A stretch of 64,000 nucleotides of DNA from Rhodovulum sulfidophilum DSM 1374 (GTDB lineage Bacteria > Pseudomonadota > Alphaproteobacteria > Rhodobacterales > Rhodobacteraceae), in assembly GCF_001633165.1 (NCBI RefSeq), contig NZ_CP015419.1, positions 1 to 64,000 of the forward strand, given 5' to 3'. Below are positions 26,314-35,836 of the stretch, piece by piece. Under the pieces are notes generated by a model that ran no database searches, had not been told where the DNA came from, and saw only the letters and a program-made list of their open reading frames with translations. Every line of letters begins with the position of its first letter. The stretch's first letter is position 1. The position numbers were made by a program, and so were the translations under genes.

Positions 26314-28398
26314 ATGGTACAGCGACGAGTCGCACGCCTGTTCGGCGGCGCCAGCATTGTTGCGCTTTGCGCAGTTTCCCCCACCGCAACCAAGGCGCAG
26401 GATCTGTCCGACGACGCCTATTCCCTTGGCACCCTCTTCATCATCGGCGACACCCTGATCCGCAGCTTCCAGAAGACGGCCGCGTCGGTGACGGCGGTGG
26501 AAGAGGCCGATATCGAGGCGGCGCAAGGCAAGGACAGCGTCAAGGACATTGTCGCCGACATGGCCAACGTGACCTATGCCGCCTCGGGCGGGCAGGGCGG
26601 CGCGCCCACGATCCGGGGCCAGGACGGCGAGGGGCCGAACTCGGGCGCGCCCGCCTTCTTCGGCGGCTCGGTGCCCCGGATCGCGGTCAACCTCGACGGG
26701 CATTACCTCAGCTACAACGAGCTGGTCTATTCCTCGACCTCGATCTGGGACGTGGACCATATCGAGCTGTTCCGCGGCCCGCAGACCATCAGCCAGGGCG
26801 CCAACAGCATCGCCGGCGCGCTGGTGGTGAAGACCAAGGACCCGACCTTCGAGCGCGAGGGGGCGGTGCGGCTGGAATACGGCTCGCGCGGCAAGCGCCG
26901 GGCCTCGCTGATGGCGTCGGGCGCGGTGGCACCGGACCTGGCCGCGCGCATCGCGCTGGATTACTCCGCGCGCGACAATTACATCGATTATGTCAATCCG
27001 GCCTTCTCGCTGGGCGGGACCGATCAGGACCACCTCTCGCAGACCGCGCGGTTCAAGCTCTTGTGGACGCCCGCGGCGATGCCGGGCTTCGAGGCGATGC
27101 TGACCTTCTCGCATACCGACAGCAACCGCCCGACCTGGGAAGCGGCGACCGTGCCGTTTTCAGACTATGACAGCACCGTCACCCAGAACCCCAGCTGGAA
27201 GCAGTTCACCAACACCACGATTCTCGATCTGAAACAGGAATTCGACAATGGCGCGACCCTGACCAACCAGTCGCAATTCTCGTCGCTTTATACCCGGCGC
27301 ACCACCTCGCCCGTGACGGCGGGCTCTGCGGTGATCGACCAGGACAGCTATTCCAACGAGACCCGGCTGACCTTCGGCAATGAGGCCACCGCGCTGAGCG
27401 GGGTCGCCGGGCTCTACCTCTCCCATACCGACAGCGACGAGACGCTGAACCTGCGCGGCGCGACCGCCTTTGACGACACCAAGGACAGCCTCGGCATCTT
27501 CGCCGGCCTCGACTACGATTTCGCCGATCGCTGGACCATCAGCGGGTCGGTCCGCTACCAGCGCGACCGGGTGCAGCGCGAGGGCTCGAGTTCGTTCGCG
27601 ACCAACGATCTGGACTATGACGAGACCTTCGACGACTGGCTGCCCAAGCTGTCGCTGTCCTATGACGTGAACGACACGACCACCATCGGCGCGATGGTGT
27701 CCAAGGGCTACAACCCGGGCGGCGTGACGCTGGGGCTGACCTCGGGCGAATGGGTCACCTTCGACCCCGAGACCTCGACCGATTACGAGCTCTTCGCCCG
27801 CACCCGGGTGCTGGACGACCGTCTGGGGCTGAGTGCCAACCTGTTCTACACCGATTTCAAGAACATGCAGCGCTACGTCACCTCGGAGGCCGTGGCGGGC
27901 TATTTCGAGGCGGTGACGGTGAATGCCGAGGAGGCCAATGCCTACGGGCTGGAGCTGGGCTTCGATTACGAGGCAAGCCAGACGCTGCGCCTTTACGGCA
28001 GCCTCGGCCTGCTTTCGACCGAAATCGAGAAATTCTCGAGCGCGGGGGCCGATTACAGCGGCAACGAGTTCGGCCGCGCCCCCGGCCAGACCATCAGCCT
28101 CGGCGCCGACTGGAAGATCCGTCCCGACCTGACGCTGTCGGGCAATGTGCGCTACAGTGGGTCCTATTTCTCGGATGACGACAACCTGTCGGCAAGCTTC
28201 GTCGATTCCTACACGGTGGCGAACACCCGCATCGCCTATGATCTGCAGGACAACCTGCAGCTCTACGGCTATGTCAACAACCTCTTCGACGAGGACGCGG
28301 TCACCTATCTGCGCGCCAGCCGCGCCGTTGTCGGCGGCTACGAGGCGACGCTGGTCGAACCGCGCGAGATCGGGATCGGGGTGAAGATGACGTTCTGA
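26314..28398 (+). CDS. TonB-dependent outer-membrane siderophore receptor
   Basis: This 694-residue TonB-dependent receptor has a signal peptide at residues 1-29 (ending near TKAQ). The plug domain (about 40-200) shows KDIVADMANVTYAA, TIRGQDGEGP and HIELFRGPQTISQGANSIAGALVV. A 22-strand barrel follows, ending in the terminal phenylalanine of VKMTF needed for outer-membrane insertion. There is no N-terminal signalling extension, so a FecIR-type cell-surface signalling circuit is unlikely. Its position divergent from entCBA suggests it imports the locus's own ferric catecholate. A strong terminator follows. Confidence 0.9.
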   Translation: MVQRRVARLFGGASIVALCAVSPTATKAQDLSDDAYSLGTLFIIGDTLIRSFQKTAASVTAVEEADIEAAQGKDSVKDIVADMANVTYAASGGQGGAPTIRGQDGEGPNSGAPAFFGGSVPRIAVNLDGHYLSYNELVYSSTSIWDVDHIELFRGPQTISQGANSIAGALVVKTKDPTFEREGAVRLEYGSRGKRRASLMASGAVAPDLAARIALDYSARDNYIDYVNPAFSLGGTDQDHLSQTARFKLLWTPAAMPGFEAMLTFSHTDSNRPTWEAATVPFSDYDSTVTQNPSWKQFTNTTILDLKQEFDNGATLTNQSQFSSLYTRRTTSPVTAGSAVIDQDSYSNETRLTFGNEATALSGVAGLYLSHTDSDETLNLRGATAFDDTKDSLGIFAGLDYDFADRWTISGSVRYQRDRVQREGSSSFATNDLDYDETFDDWLPKLSLSYDVNDTTTIGAMVSKGYNPGGVTLGLTSGEWVTFDPETSTDYELFARTRVLDDRLGLSANLFYTDFKNMQRYVTSEAVAGYFEAVTVNAEEANAYGLELGFDYEASQTLRLYGSLGLLSTEIEKFSSAGADYSGNEFGRAPGQTISLGADWKIRPDLTLSGNVRYSGSYFSDDDNLSASFVDSYTVANTRIAYDLQDNLQLYGYVNNLFDEDAVTYLRASRAVVGGYEATLVEPREIGIGVKMTF

Positions 28399-28419
28399 CC
28401 GGCCCGGTCAGGTCGCCGG

Positions 28420-28443
28420 AAGGGCCCGCATCAGCGGGCCCTT
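28420..28443 (+). terminator. Transcription terminator after receptor gene
   Basis: AAGGGCCCGC at 28420-28429 pairs perfectly with GCGGGCCCTT at 28434-28443 around an ATCA loop, 22 bp after the receptor stop. A few T residues are within the 3' arm and shortly after it, consistent with a rho-independent terminator. Confidence 0.7.
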
Positions 28444-29012
28444 GCCGTTTCCGGGGCGCGCATCCGGACCGCGAGGCCCACCGAACTCCGGGCCCGCCAC
28501 ATCCGGAAGGGCTTTCCGGCCTCTCTGTGGCGCCGCCGCTCCGACAGACCGAGATCGTCCCGCCTGTCCGCGGGCAGCGCGCCTGGGGCCCGTCGCCTGG
28601 GCGGCGCGGTATTCTTCCCGGATCAGCACCCGCACGGCATTCTCGTCTTCCGGCGCCTTAACAGGCAGTGCCACGGCTGTGGCATGACGTGCCATCGACG
28701 CGAAAAATCATTCAAAAACAGATGGTTCAAACCCGGGCGCACAGACGGCAGCCATATGGAAAGGAGATGAATATTTTATAATGGCTTGACAGCAATGGGC
28801 AGCTTGCTGCGTCAGCTGTGCAAAATTCTGCGCGGGCTTGCCCGCCCCGACCTTCAGATCCAAGGCGCCCTTGGGCTCGCACGCGTTGTGGGGGCCGCGA
28901 TCGCCCCCCATCCCAGCCCTCTCCAGTGAGAGGAAAGCCGGATCGCCGTGCGACCAGGCGCGCGCATCTGGCTCGTTTCCGGCATCTCGATCAGCATTCT
29001 GCTCAAACCAAC
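28444..29012. other. Non-coding stretch, probably decayed
   Basis: No convincing gene is seen. A minus-strand frame at 28695-28408 begins MARHATAVALPVKAPEDENA but lacks a ribosome site and shifts to Arg/Gly-rich sequence, so I do not call it. AT-rich DNA at 28765-28785 (GAATATTTTATAATGG) could be a promoter. The right end borders the transposase remnant. Confidence 0.4.
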
Positions 29013-29306
29013 CGTCCGTCTACGGGCTCTCATGCCGTCATTCCACCCCGCAGAAACGCCAAGCCATGGAAAACGATCACAACCGGCGCCGTGACCCGGA
29101 CCGAAACTCCGCGCGCAGCGAAGTGCCTGGCCGGACACTCGGGGGAAGATGGTGCGGATATCACCGCCGGAACCCGCGTCGAGGCAAGGATGCGCGGTGT
29201 CAAACTGCTGGGCCAGCAGGTCATGCCGAAGGGCTTTAGCAGCCAGATCGCCGGACCGGACGGTTGCACCGCTCTCGGCATTCCCGTCACCGAAGCTGTA
29301 GGATAA
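29013..29306 (+). pseudogene. IS5-family transposase remnant (3' end only)
   Basis: The plus strand encodes the C-terminal end of an IS5-type transposase in pieces. HAVIPPRRNAKPWK is followed, after a frame change, by GRTLGGRWCGYHRR, and then, back in the first frame, RVEARMRGVKLLGQQVM and CTALGIPVTEAVG plus a stop. The order matches the ends of intact family members, in which a stretch of about 17 residues lies before the final CTALGIPVTEAVG-like segment; here it is shortened. At least two frameshifts and a small deletion make it inactive. No intact 5' part or clear terminal inverted repeat is seen. Confidence 0.75.
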
Positions 29307-29502
29307 GACTGTCCGGGAAAGGGCAATCCCGGCCAGCAGCCGGTTCAAGCAACCGAGCCGCAGCAAGCCATTTGATCTTCAGCGCAGGATGCTCGATCAG
29401 TGACGCAGCATTTTCCGCAGGATATCCGAGCCTCGGCCACATCTTCGCCCCATTCGGGCGCCGTTACGGGCACATCCAGTCCAAAATCGCCGCAGGGCAG
29501 AC

Positions 29503-30423
29503 ATGAACCTGATCGAGCCACACCGCTTCACGCCCTTTGAGGCAGGCAGTCCGACGTCGGTCATTTTGCCGGGGCTGCACCGCAACACCCATGTTGACGT
29601 CATGCGGATCAACACGGGGCTCGTGCTGGCGCATAGTCATTTCTCGGCCGCGACCCGGCATGAGGGCGATATCCGGCGGCCCGAGGACCAGTTGATTCTC
29701 GCCTTCAACCTCTCGGGCCGGATGCTGCTGATCGATCCGCAGGGCGCGGCGCATGAGATCAGCGGCGGCGAGGGCTGGATCATCCGCTCGGGGGGCAGGC
29801 GGTTGCAGCGTATCGTCGAGAAAGGCGATGGCTGCTCGAACCTTGTCATCGCTCTTTCCGTATCGCGGCTTGCCCCCGCGCTGGCGGAGGGGCTGGAGCC
29901 CCTGTTGCCGCAAGCCGCGCCCTTCCGTCGCCTGTGCTTGCCGGTCCCCGGCAAATCCATGCTGGAAACGCTGCTGGACGGGCGCACCGATCCGGCGGCG
30001 CTTTTGCGCAAGGAAGGCCAGTGCCTCGCGCTGATCGGTCACGCGCTGGAAGAGATCGCCGCCGCACCGGACCATGGTCCTGCGACCGGCGATCCCGGCC
30101 TGCTGATTGCGCGCGTGACCGCTTTCCTCTCGGACAACCTTGCCAACCCGATCACCATATCCGGGATCGCGCAGGAGATGAGGATGAGCCATGTCACGCT
30201 GAATCAGATCTATCGCGCGGCGACCGGAATGACGGTGTTCCAGCATCTGCGCAGCCTCCGGCTCGAGGCCGCCGAACGGCTGATCCGCCACACCGATCGC
30301 AGCTTTACCGAGATCGCCGGCGAGTGCGGCTTTTCCGATGCCAGCCACCTGTCGAACGCGTTTCGCAAGCGCCACGATATGACCGCAAGCGACTGGCGGC
30401 GGCAGGTCCGGAAGAAAACCTGA
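29503..30423 (+). CDS. AraC-family transcriptional regulator of the adjacent receptor operon
   Basis: This 306-residue regulator has a divergent N-terminal sensor region (1-200) and a C-terminal AraC DNA-binding domain (about 205-300). Two helix-turn-helix units are visible: ITISGIAQEMRMSHVTLNQIYRA and SFTEIAGECGFSDASHLSNAFRKRHDM. It reads in the same direction as the receptor gene 91 bp downstream. In YbtA/PchR/AlcR-type systems an AraC protein activates uptake genes when the ferric siderophore reaches the cytoplasm; the same logic is plausible here but not shown. Confidence 0.9.
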   Translation: MNLIEPHRFTPFEAGSPTSVILPGLHRNTHVDVMRINTGLVLAHSHFSAATRHEGDIRRPEDQLILAFNLSGRMLLIDPQGAAHEISGGEGWIIRSGGRRLQRIVEKGDGCSNLVIALSVSRLAPALAEGLEPLLPQAAPFRRLCLPVPGKSMLETLLDGRTDPAALLRKEGQCLALIGHALEEIAAAPDHGPATGDPGLLIARVTAFLSDNLANPITISGIAQEMRMSHVTLNQIYRAATGMTVFQHLRSLRLEAAERLIRHTDRSFTEIAGECGFSDASHLSNAFRKRHDMTASDWRRQVRKKT

Positions 30424-30439
30424 TCCGGCTTCAGCATAT

Positions 30440-30459
30440 TCAAGAGTATTTTCGTCAGT
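30440..30459 (-). promoter_or_regulatory. Candidate iron-response element 3 (second receptor operon)
   Basis: Read on the minus strand this is ACTGACGAAAATACTCTTGA, which shares CTGACnnAAATACTC with element 1. It lies in the 91-bp gap between the AraC gene and the receptor gene, ending 55 bp before the receptor start, and would make this operon iron-responsive as well as AraC-controlled. Confidence 0.5.
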
Positions 30460-30514
30460 TACAAGATTCCCGCCGCCGGTCGTGGCACCTGCCCCCTGAA
30501 AAGGAGGCCCGCCC

Positions 30515-32608
30515 ATGTCCCGACATTCTTCATCCCGCCCTGTCCCCGGCCGCATCGCGCTCTTTGCCCTGTCCACCGCATTGACGGGCAGCCTGATCCC
30601 GGGCCCGGCGCAGGCCGGGGAAGACATGACCTATCTCGGCGAGATCACCATCTTCGCCAATTACTGGGAAGAACTGGCCCGCAAATCCGCCGTGACGGCG
30701 ACGGTTCTGGGCGGGGGCGATCTGGCGCGGCCGGTCTCGCCCGATCTCGACGCCATGGCGGGGCGGTCGGCCAATACCGTCTTCCAACGCGCCAATTCGC
30801 AGGAACGGCTGGTCGTGCGCGGCATGTCGGCCTTCGACAATGCCCTGTCCGATCCGGTCGGCTATATGGTGAACGGTGTGGCGCTGCCGATGGGCACGAT
30901 CCAGCTGCCGCATTTTTTCGGGGCCGACAGCGTGACGCTGCTGAAGGGGCCGCAGGGCACCACCTTCGGACGCAATTCCGAGGCAGGGCTGCTGGCCTTC
31001 GACACGATCCGGCCCGGCAGCCGCGAGGGCGGCGAGATCAATCTGGGCGTTTCGGGATCGGATGCCGGCGCGTCCCCCCTTGGCGGCAGCGGCTCGGTGC
31101 TGTGGTCGGGGCGCGCGAGGAATGGCCCCGCACTGGCCTTCGGGCTGGAATATGCCCGCGATCCGGGCGTGATCTCGAATCCGGTCACCGGCGCGGATGA
31201 TGGCGGCAAGGATCGCCGGGCCACCGGTTTTGCGGCGGCCGAGTGGGATCTTCAGGATGGCGGCTATCTGCGCCTGACCACGCTGGCCGAGAACCAGAAG
31301 TTCAACAAGGAGCAGTTCCGCTCGATTTCGGGCCCCTTCGCCACCGGCCGTTATGAGAGCGTCTATTCCGACCCGTCATGGGAACGCCGCCGGACATCCG
31401 TCACGGCACTTGAATATGGCACCGGCTTTGACGGGTTCGACCTGACGGCGATCACCGGCTTCACCACCTTCGACCGCGATTTCGTGCTGGATTTCGACGG
31501 TTCCCCCCTGACCCTCGGGGTGACCGAGCTGGATGTCCGTGACCGCACCATCTCGCAGGAGATCCGGCTGACCTCGACCGGTGCGGGACCGCTGAAATGG
31601 GTGCTCGGCGTCAATGCCTTCAAGCAAAGCACCGATGCCGATTTCAACCTTGGCGCCATGTCGACCGACCGCCATACCGAGATCGACCAGAACGGTGTCG
31701 CTCTCTACGGTTTCACCGAATATGCGATCAGCGAGCGGTTCCGCCTGGGCGGCGGGCTCAGGCTGGATCATGTCTCGTCGGAGGCCTGGCAGAGCTTCAC
31801 CTCGCCCATGGCGCGCCTGCGTTACAAGGGCGACGAAAGCTCGACCACCCTGCTGCCGAAACTGACGCTGGCCTATGACCTGTCGGAGGCGACCACGATC
31901 CATGCGAGCTATGCCCGTGGCTATATGCCCGCGGGCTACAATTACGGCTTCGCCAACAGTGCCGACAGCCTGACCTATGGCGCCGAATACAGCTGGAATG
32001 CCGAGATCGGGGTGAAGCATGCATTCACCAATGGCGCGGCGCTGACCCTTGCCGCCTTCCACACCACGGTGAAGGACAAGCAGATCACCGAGACCATCCC
32101 CGGTGCCGCGCAATATATCTCGAATGCGGGCGAGGCGAAAAGCTACGGCATCGAGGCGGAATTGACCGCGCCGCTGGGATCCGGCTGGGAACTCGCCGCC
32201 AATGCCGGATGGCAGCGCGCAAGGGCAAGCTCGTTCCGGACCTCCTCGATGGATCTGGGCACGGGATCTTTGACACCGGTCGACTGGTCCGGCAATGCCT
32301 TGCCGATGGCGCCCGAGACGACCTGGGGGCTTGCGCTCTCGCATCAGGGCGAGGTCTGGCGCGCAAGGGGCAGCCTGCATGGTTCGGGCAGCTACTGGTT
32401 CGATCCGGGCAATACGGTAAAGCAAAAGGGGTTCATGACCGTCGATGCCGAGATTTCCCGAAGCCTCGGGAAGGGCGAGCTGACGCTCTGGGTGACGAAC
32501 CTGCTGGATGAGGAATATTACAGCACCGCCGCCTCGACGATGCGCGGCGTGGTGGTCGAGGATGGCAGCCCGCGAACCATCGGCATGAACTGGAAGATCG
32601 CATGGTGA
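30515..32608 (+). CDS. TonB-dependent outer-membrane receptor of the methyltransferase operon
   Basis: This 697-residue TonB-dependent receptor has a signal peptide ending near residue 34 (GPAQA). A TonB-box-like GEITIFA follows, then the plug with SQERLVVRGMSAFDNAL and VTLLKGPQGTTFGRNSEAG. The barrel ends with a terminal Trp (NWKIAW). A perfect AAGGAGG precedes the ATG. The barrel shows the pattern of Rhizobium/Caulobacter-type receptors more than FepA or FhuA. The ligand is unknown. Its stop overlaps the start of the methyltransferase gene by 7 bp. Confidence 0.9.
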   Translation: MSRHSSSRPVPGRIALFALSTALTGSLIPGPAQAGEDMTYLGEITIFANYWEELARKSAVTATVLGGGDLARPVSPDLDAMAGRSANTVFQRANSQERLVVRGMSAFDNALSDPVGYMVNGVALPMGTIQLPHFFGADSVTLLKGPQGTTFGRNSEAGLLAFDTIRPGSREGGEINLGVSGSDAGASPLGGSGSVLWSGRARNGPALAFGLEYARDPGVISNPVTGADDGGKDRRATGFAAAEWDLQDGGYLRLTTLAENQKFNKEQFRSISGPFATGRYESVYSDPSWERRRTSVTALEYGTGFDGFDLTAITGFTTFDRDFVLDFDGSPLTLGVTELDVRDRTISQEIRLTSTGAGPLKWVLGVNAFKQSTDADFNLGAMSTDRHTEIDQNGVALYGFTEYAISERFRLGGGLRLDHVSSEAWQSFTSPMARLRYKGDESSTTLLPKLTLAYDLSEATTIHASYARGYMPAGYNYGFANSADSLTYGAEYSWNAEIGVKHAFTNGAALTLAAFHTTVKDKQITETIPGAAQYISNAGEAKSYGIEAELTAPLGSGWELAANAGWQRARASSFRTSSMDLGTGSLTPVDWSGNALPMAPETTWGLALSHQGEVWRARGSLHGSGSYWFDPGNTVKQKGFMTVDAEISRSLGKGELTLWVTNLLDEEYYSTAASTMRGVVVEDGSPRTIGMNWKIAW

Positions 32609-33606
32609 GCCCGGATCGTTCCTCGGGCGCCGCGCGTCTCTTGCAGACACTGGAAGGCCCGATCCGCTACGCGCTTCTCGACTGGGCGCTGGAAAGCGGA
32701 GTGTTCGGGTTTTGCGAAAGCCACATCGCCCCGGATCTGCTTGGCCGGCGCATGGAGCTGCCGGTCGGCCCCCTGACCCTTGCGCTGCGCGCCCTTGTCG
32801 CGGCCGGGTTCATGGAGGCGGGCGAGGCCGGTTTCCGCACCGCGCCCGACATCCTGCCCTTCGTGAAGACGGGCAGCCCGCGCAACATGGTCGAGACCCT
32901 GCGCATGATGGCCGGGACCCGGCATGCAGGGCTCGGGCAGTTCGGCGCGCTGGTGGCGGGCAAGGCCGCCCCCTCCGGGTCGCGATTGTTCGACGAGGCG
33001 CATTGGGATGCGCATCACCGCTCGCTCGCGGGGTTTCACCGCGCGGTCGGCACCGATGCCACCGCGCCCTGCCTGACCGGCCTGCCGGAATGGCCCCATG
33101 CCCGAAACCTGCTGGATATCGGGCCCGGCTCTTCCGCCCTGGCCGCCCGGCTGCTGGCCATGCGCCCGGATCTGCGCATCACGCTTTTCGACCTGCCGCC
33201 TGTGGCCGAACGGATCGGGGCCGAGGCCGAAAGCCTGCCGCTTGCCATCATGCCCGGAAACTACAACCGGACCCTGCCCGACGGGCCCTTCGACATCATC
33301 TGGTGTTCGATGTCGCTCTATTTCCATGACGGCGGCCTGCCCGCGCTGATCGCCCGGCTGGCCGAGCGGCTGGCTCCGGGCGGCGTCCTGGTCAGCTTCC
33401 ACGAGGCGCTGAGCGATCACCGCTCGGCGCCCCCCGAACATGTGCTGGGCCGGCTGCTGCCCGCGCTGCGGCAGGGCGATGTCTCCTTCGCCGAGGGCGA
33501 GATCGCCGATGCCATGGCCGCGGCCGGTCTTGTCCGCCCGACCTCGCAGCACCTTTCCACAGCCTTTGGCCGCTTCCGTCTGGATGCCGCCCGCAAGGAG
33601 GTCTGA
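32602..33606 (+). CDS. SAM-dependent O-methyltransferase (family 2 type) in an uptake operon
   Basis: This 334-residue methyltransferase has an N-terminal dimerisation/winged-helix region (PIRYALLDWALESGVFGFC) and a Rossmann SAM-binding domain beginning LLDIGPGSSALAARLLAMRPDLRITLFDLPPVAE. The GxG loop and the acidic-Leu-Pro end of strand 2 are typical of plant/bacterial O-methyltransferase family 2, whose substrates are usually phenolic or enolic hydroxyls. It starts within the receptor stop and ends 1 bp before the binding-protein gene, so it is an integral part of a transport operon. Substrate unknown; modification of the imported compound is a reasonable inference. Confidence 0.8.
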   Translation: MVSPDRSSGAARLLQTLEGPIRYALLDWALESGVFGFCESHIAPDLLGRRMELPVGPLTLALRALVAAGFMEAGEAGFRTAPDILPFVKTGSPRNMVETLRMMAGTRHAGLGQFGALVAGKAAPSGSRLFDEAHWDAHHRSLAGFHRAVGTDATAPCLTGLPEWPHARNLLDIGPGSSALAARLLAMRPDLRITLFDLPPVAERIGAEAESLPLAIMPGNYNRTLPDGPFDIIWCSMSLYFHDGGLPALIARLAERLAPGGVLVSFHEALSDHRSAPPEHVLGRLLPALRQGDVSFAEGEIADAMAAAGLVRPTSQHLSTAFGRFRLDAARKEV

Positions 33607-33607
33607 C

Positions 33608-34513
33608 ATGCGCCTGCTCCCCCTTTTCCTCGCGGTGCTGCCGCTGCCCGCTCTCGCCGAAGAGATCCTGCTCTCGGGGCCGCCGATCTGGGAAAGCGCG
33701 CCCCTGATCGCCCTGGCCGAGGATCAGCCGCTCGAGGGGATCACCTTCAGCTTCCGGCCCTGGGCCAGTCCCGAGCAATTGCGCAAACGGGTCATCGCGA
33801 ACATACCGCTGATGGCGGTCGCCCCCTCTCCCACGGCGGCGATCTTCGATGCGAACGGCATGGCGTTGCGGGTGGTTTCGGCAACGATCACCGAGGGCAG
33901 CCTGTCAATCGTCGGGCGGGGCACAGAGATAACCGAACTGGCGGATCTGCAGGGGGCAAGCCTCGCGCTGCCATTCAAGGGCTATCTGCCCGACCTGATG
34001 ATGCGCCGCATCGCGGAGCCCGGGGCCGAGACATGGCAGCCGCATTATACCGGCAGCCTCGTTGCCGGAATGCAGCTATTGCTGGCCGAACGGGGCGTCG
34101 ATGCCACCTTGCTGGCCGAGCCGATGGCCACGCTCGCACTGGCACAGGATCGGGCCCTGACGCGCCAGGCGGATCTCTGCGCGCTCTGGCGCGGCGCGAC
34201 CGCCCTTGCCGATTGCCCGCCTGCGGGAGTGATCATCGTCAATCCCGCTTTCGCAGAGCGGCCCGAGATCCGCGCCGCCTATCACGCGGCCTTTGCGAAG
34301 CTGGCCGCCGATCCGGCCAGCGCCGCCGGTCTGCTGGCCGCGCATTTCCCCGAGATGGCGCAGGCAAGGGCCGGCTTTGCCCGCATTTCGGCACTCGACC
34401 TTCCCATGCCGGAACAGGCGGATGTGCTTGCCGATTTCTATGCCGCGATCCTAAAGATCGAGCCCGCAGCCATCGGAGGCAGGCTGCCCGAAGGGGATTT
34501 CTACGGGAAATGA
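33608..34513 (+). CDS. Periplasmic binding protein, NMT1/SsuA-like
   Basis: This 301-residue secreted binding protein has a signal peptide at 1-17 (LPALAEE). The first lobe starts ILLSGPPIWESAPLIALAED and continues with a permuted NMT1/SsuA-type layout (ELADLQGASLALPFKGYLPDLMMRRI; GVDATLLAEPMATLALA). This family usually serves nitrate, sulfonate, taurine or pyrimidine-precursor transporters, not iron chelates. The ATG at 33608 follows the methyltransferase stop directly. Confidence 0.82.
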   Translation: MRLLPLFLAVLPLPALAEEILLSGPPIWESAPLIALAEDQPLEGITFSFRPWASPEQLRKRVIANIPLMAVAPSPTAAIFDANGMALRVVSATITEGSLSIVGRGTEITELADLQGASLALPFKGYLPDLMMRRIAEPGAETWQPHYTGSLVAGMQLLLAERGVDATLLAEPMATLALAQDRALTRQADLCALWRGATALADCPPAGVIIVNPAFAERPEIRAAYHAAFAKLAADPASAAGLLAAHFPEMAQARAGFARISALDLPMPEQADVLADFYAAILKIEPAAIGGRLPEGDFYGK

Positions 34514-35244
34514 CGCGAAAGCTGGCCTTTCTGACCGGGGTGGCGGCGATCGTCCTGTTCTGGTCGCTTGCCGCGCAGGCAAACCTGCCCGCGATTCTGC
34601 CCGGTCCTCTGGCGGTCGCAAGGGCGCTTGGCCTGTTGCTCGGCGATCCGGGGTTCTGGTCCGGCACGCTGGGGCCGAGCCTCGGTCGCGCCAGCGGCGG
34701 GCTGGCGCTGGCCTTCGCCATCGGCGCGCCGCTGGGCCTTGCGAGCTGGCGCTGGCCAATCGTCGCGGCGCTGCTCGCCCCCTTGCGGCTGATCCTGATG
34801 GGGCTGCCCGCGCCTGTGCTCGCCATCCTCTGCATCCTGTGGTTCGATGGCAGCACCACGACGACCATCCTGACGGTGGCGGCGCTGCTGGTTCCCGTCT
34901 TCCAGATCGCCATCGCCGAAGGCATGGGCGCAATCGACCCGCAGCTTGACGAGATGGCGCGGCTCTTCCGCGTGCCGCCGATCCGCCGCCTGCGCCGCAT
35001 CATCCTGCCCGCGCTCTGGACAGCGCTTGGCCCGGCCTTGCGCATCGCCGTCGCCAACGCGATCCGCGTGACGCTGCTGACCGAGCTTCTGTCGGGGGCC
35101 GAGGGCCTCGGCGCGGCGGTGCAACGCGCACAAAGCTGGCTTCAGACCGACCGGCTGTTTGCGCTGGTGCTCCTGATCCTCGCGCTGATCGGACTGGCGG
35201 AGGTCGCGCTTGCGGCCCTGACACGCGAGAGGAAACGGCCATGA
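34510..35244 (+). CDS. ABC transporter permease, SsuC/TauC type
   Basis: This 244-residue permease of the nitrate/sulfonate class has an N-terminal membrane anchor and five further helices. The ATPase-contact loop lies in the region IDPQLDEMARLFRVPPIRRLRRIILPALWTAL, which follows the EAA pattern. It starts in the ATGA overlap with the binding-protein stop and ends in an ATGA overlap with the ATPase gene. Confidence 0.88.
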   Translation: MTRKLAFLTGVAAIVLFWSLAAQANLPAILPGPLAVARALGLLLGDPGFWSGTLGPSLGRASGGLALAFAIGAPLGLASWRWPIVAALLAPLRLILMGLPAPVLAILCILWFDGSTTTTILTVAALLVPVFQIAIAEGMGAIDPQLDEMARLFRVPPIRRLRRIILPALWTALGPALRIAVANAIRVTLLTELLSGAEGLGAAVQRAQSWLQTDRLFALVLLILALIGLAEVALAALTRERKRP

Positions 35245-35822
35245 CCCTGTTCGCTGCCGACACTATCGGCCTGCATTATCCCGGCCGCCCCGGCCCCGTC
35301 TTCCGCGCGCTGTCGCTGAGCATCCTGAAGGGCGAGAGCCTCGGTCTGAGCGGACCAAGCGGTACGGGCAAGACCAGCCTGATGCGGGTGATCGCCGGGC
35401 TGGAGCGTCCGACATCGGGCCGCATTTCCATCCGGCCCCGCCGGATCGGCATGGCCTTCGCCGAGCCGCGCCTGCTGCCACGTCTTTCGGCCATGGAGAA
35501 CCTGTCCTTCATCGCCCCGAAGGCCCGCGCCGAGGGACGCGCCATGCTGACCGCGCTGAAGATGGCAGCCTTGCAGGATGCTTCCGCAGACAGCCTCTCG
35601 AAGGGTCAGGCGCAGCGCGTGGCACTGATCCGTGCCCTGCTGATCCGCCCCGAGATCCTGCTGCTCGACGAGGCGCTTGGCGGGCTCGACATGGCGACAT
35701 GGCAGAGCGCCCGCGACCTGATCCTGGCAAAGCGCGACCGGGACGGCTTTGCCCTGGTCGAGATCAGCCATGACCCGGCCCGGCGGATCATGCCCGAGGC
35801 TCGGGCGATTTCGTTCCCCTGA
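35241..35822 (+). CDS. ABC transporter ATPase, SsuB/TauB type (short form)
   Basis: This 193-residue ATPase has Walker A GPSGTGKTSLMRVI, a signature in an unusual form (LSKGQAQRVALIRALL, Lys replacing the second Gly of LSGGQ), Walker B ILLLDEALGGLD and switch EISHD. At 193 residues it is shorter than SsuB/TauB (about 250) and appears to lack a C-terminal extension rather than any catalytic motif. It completes a three-gene ABC uptake system for the receptor at 30515. Confidence 0.88.
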   Translation: MTLFAADTIGLHYPGRPGPVFRALSLSILKGESLGLSGPSGTGKTSLMRVIAGLERPTSGRISIRPRRIGMAFAEPRLLPRLSAMENLSFIAPKARAEGRAMLTALKMAALQDASADSLSKGQAQRVALIRALLIRPEILLLDEALGGLDMATWQSARDLILAKRDRDGFALVEISHDPARRIMPEARAISFP

Positions 35823-35836
35823 AGGAAGGATACCCC

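Noticed and set aside
28408..28695. Possible small minus-strand protein starting MARHATAVALPVK
   Set aside because: No ribosome site, no known family and an Arg/Gly-rich second half. It also runs through the receptor's terminator.
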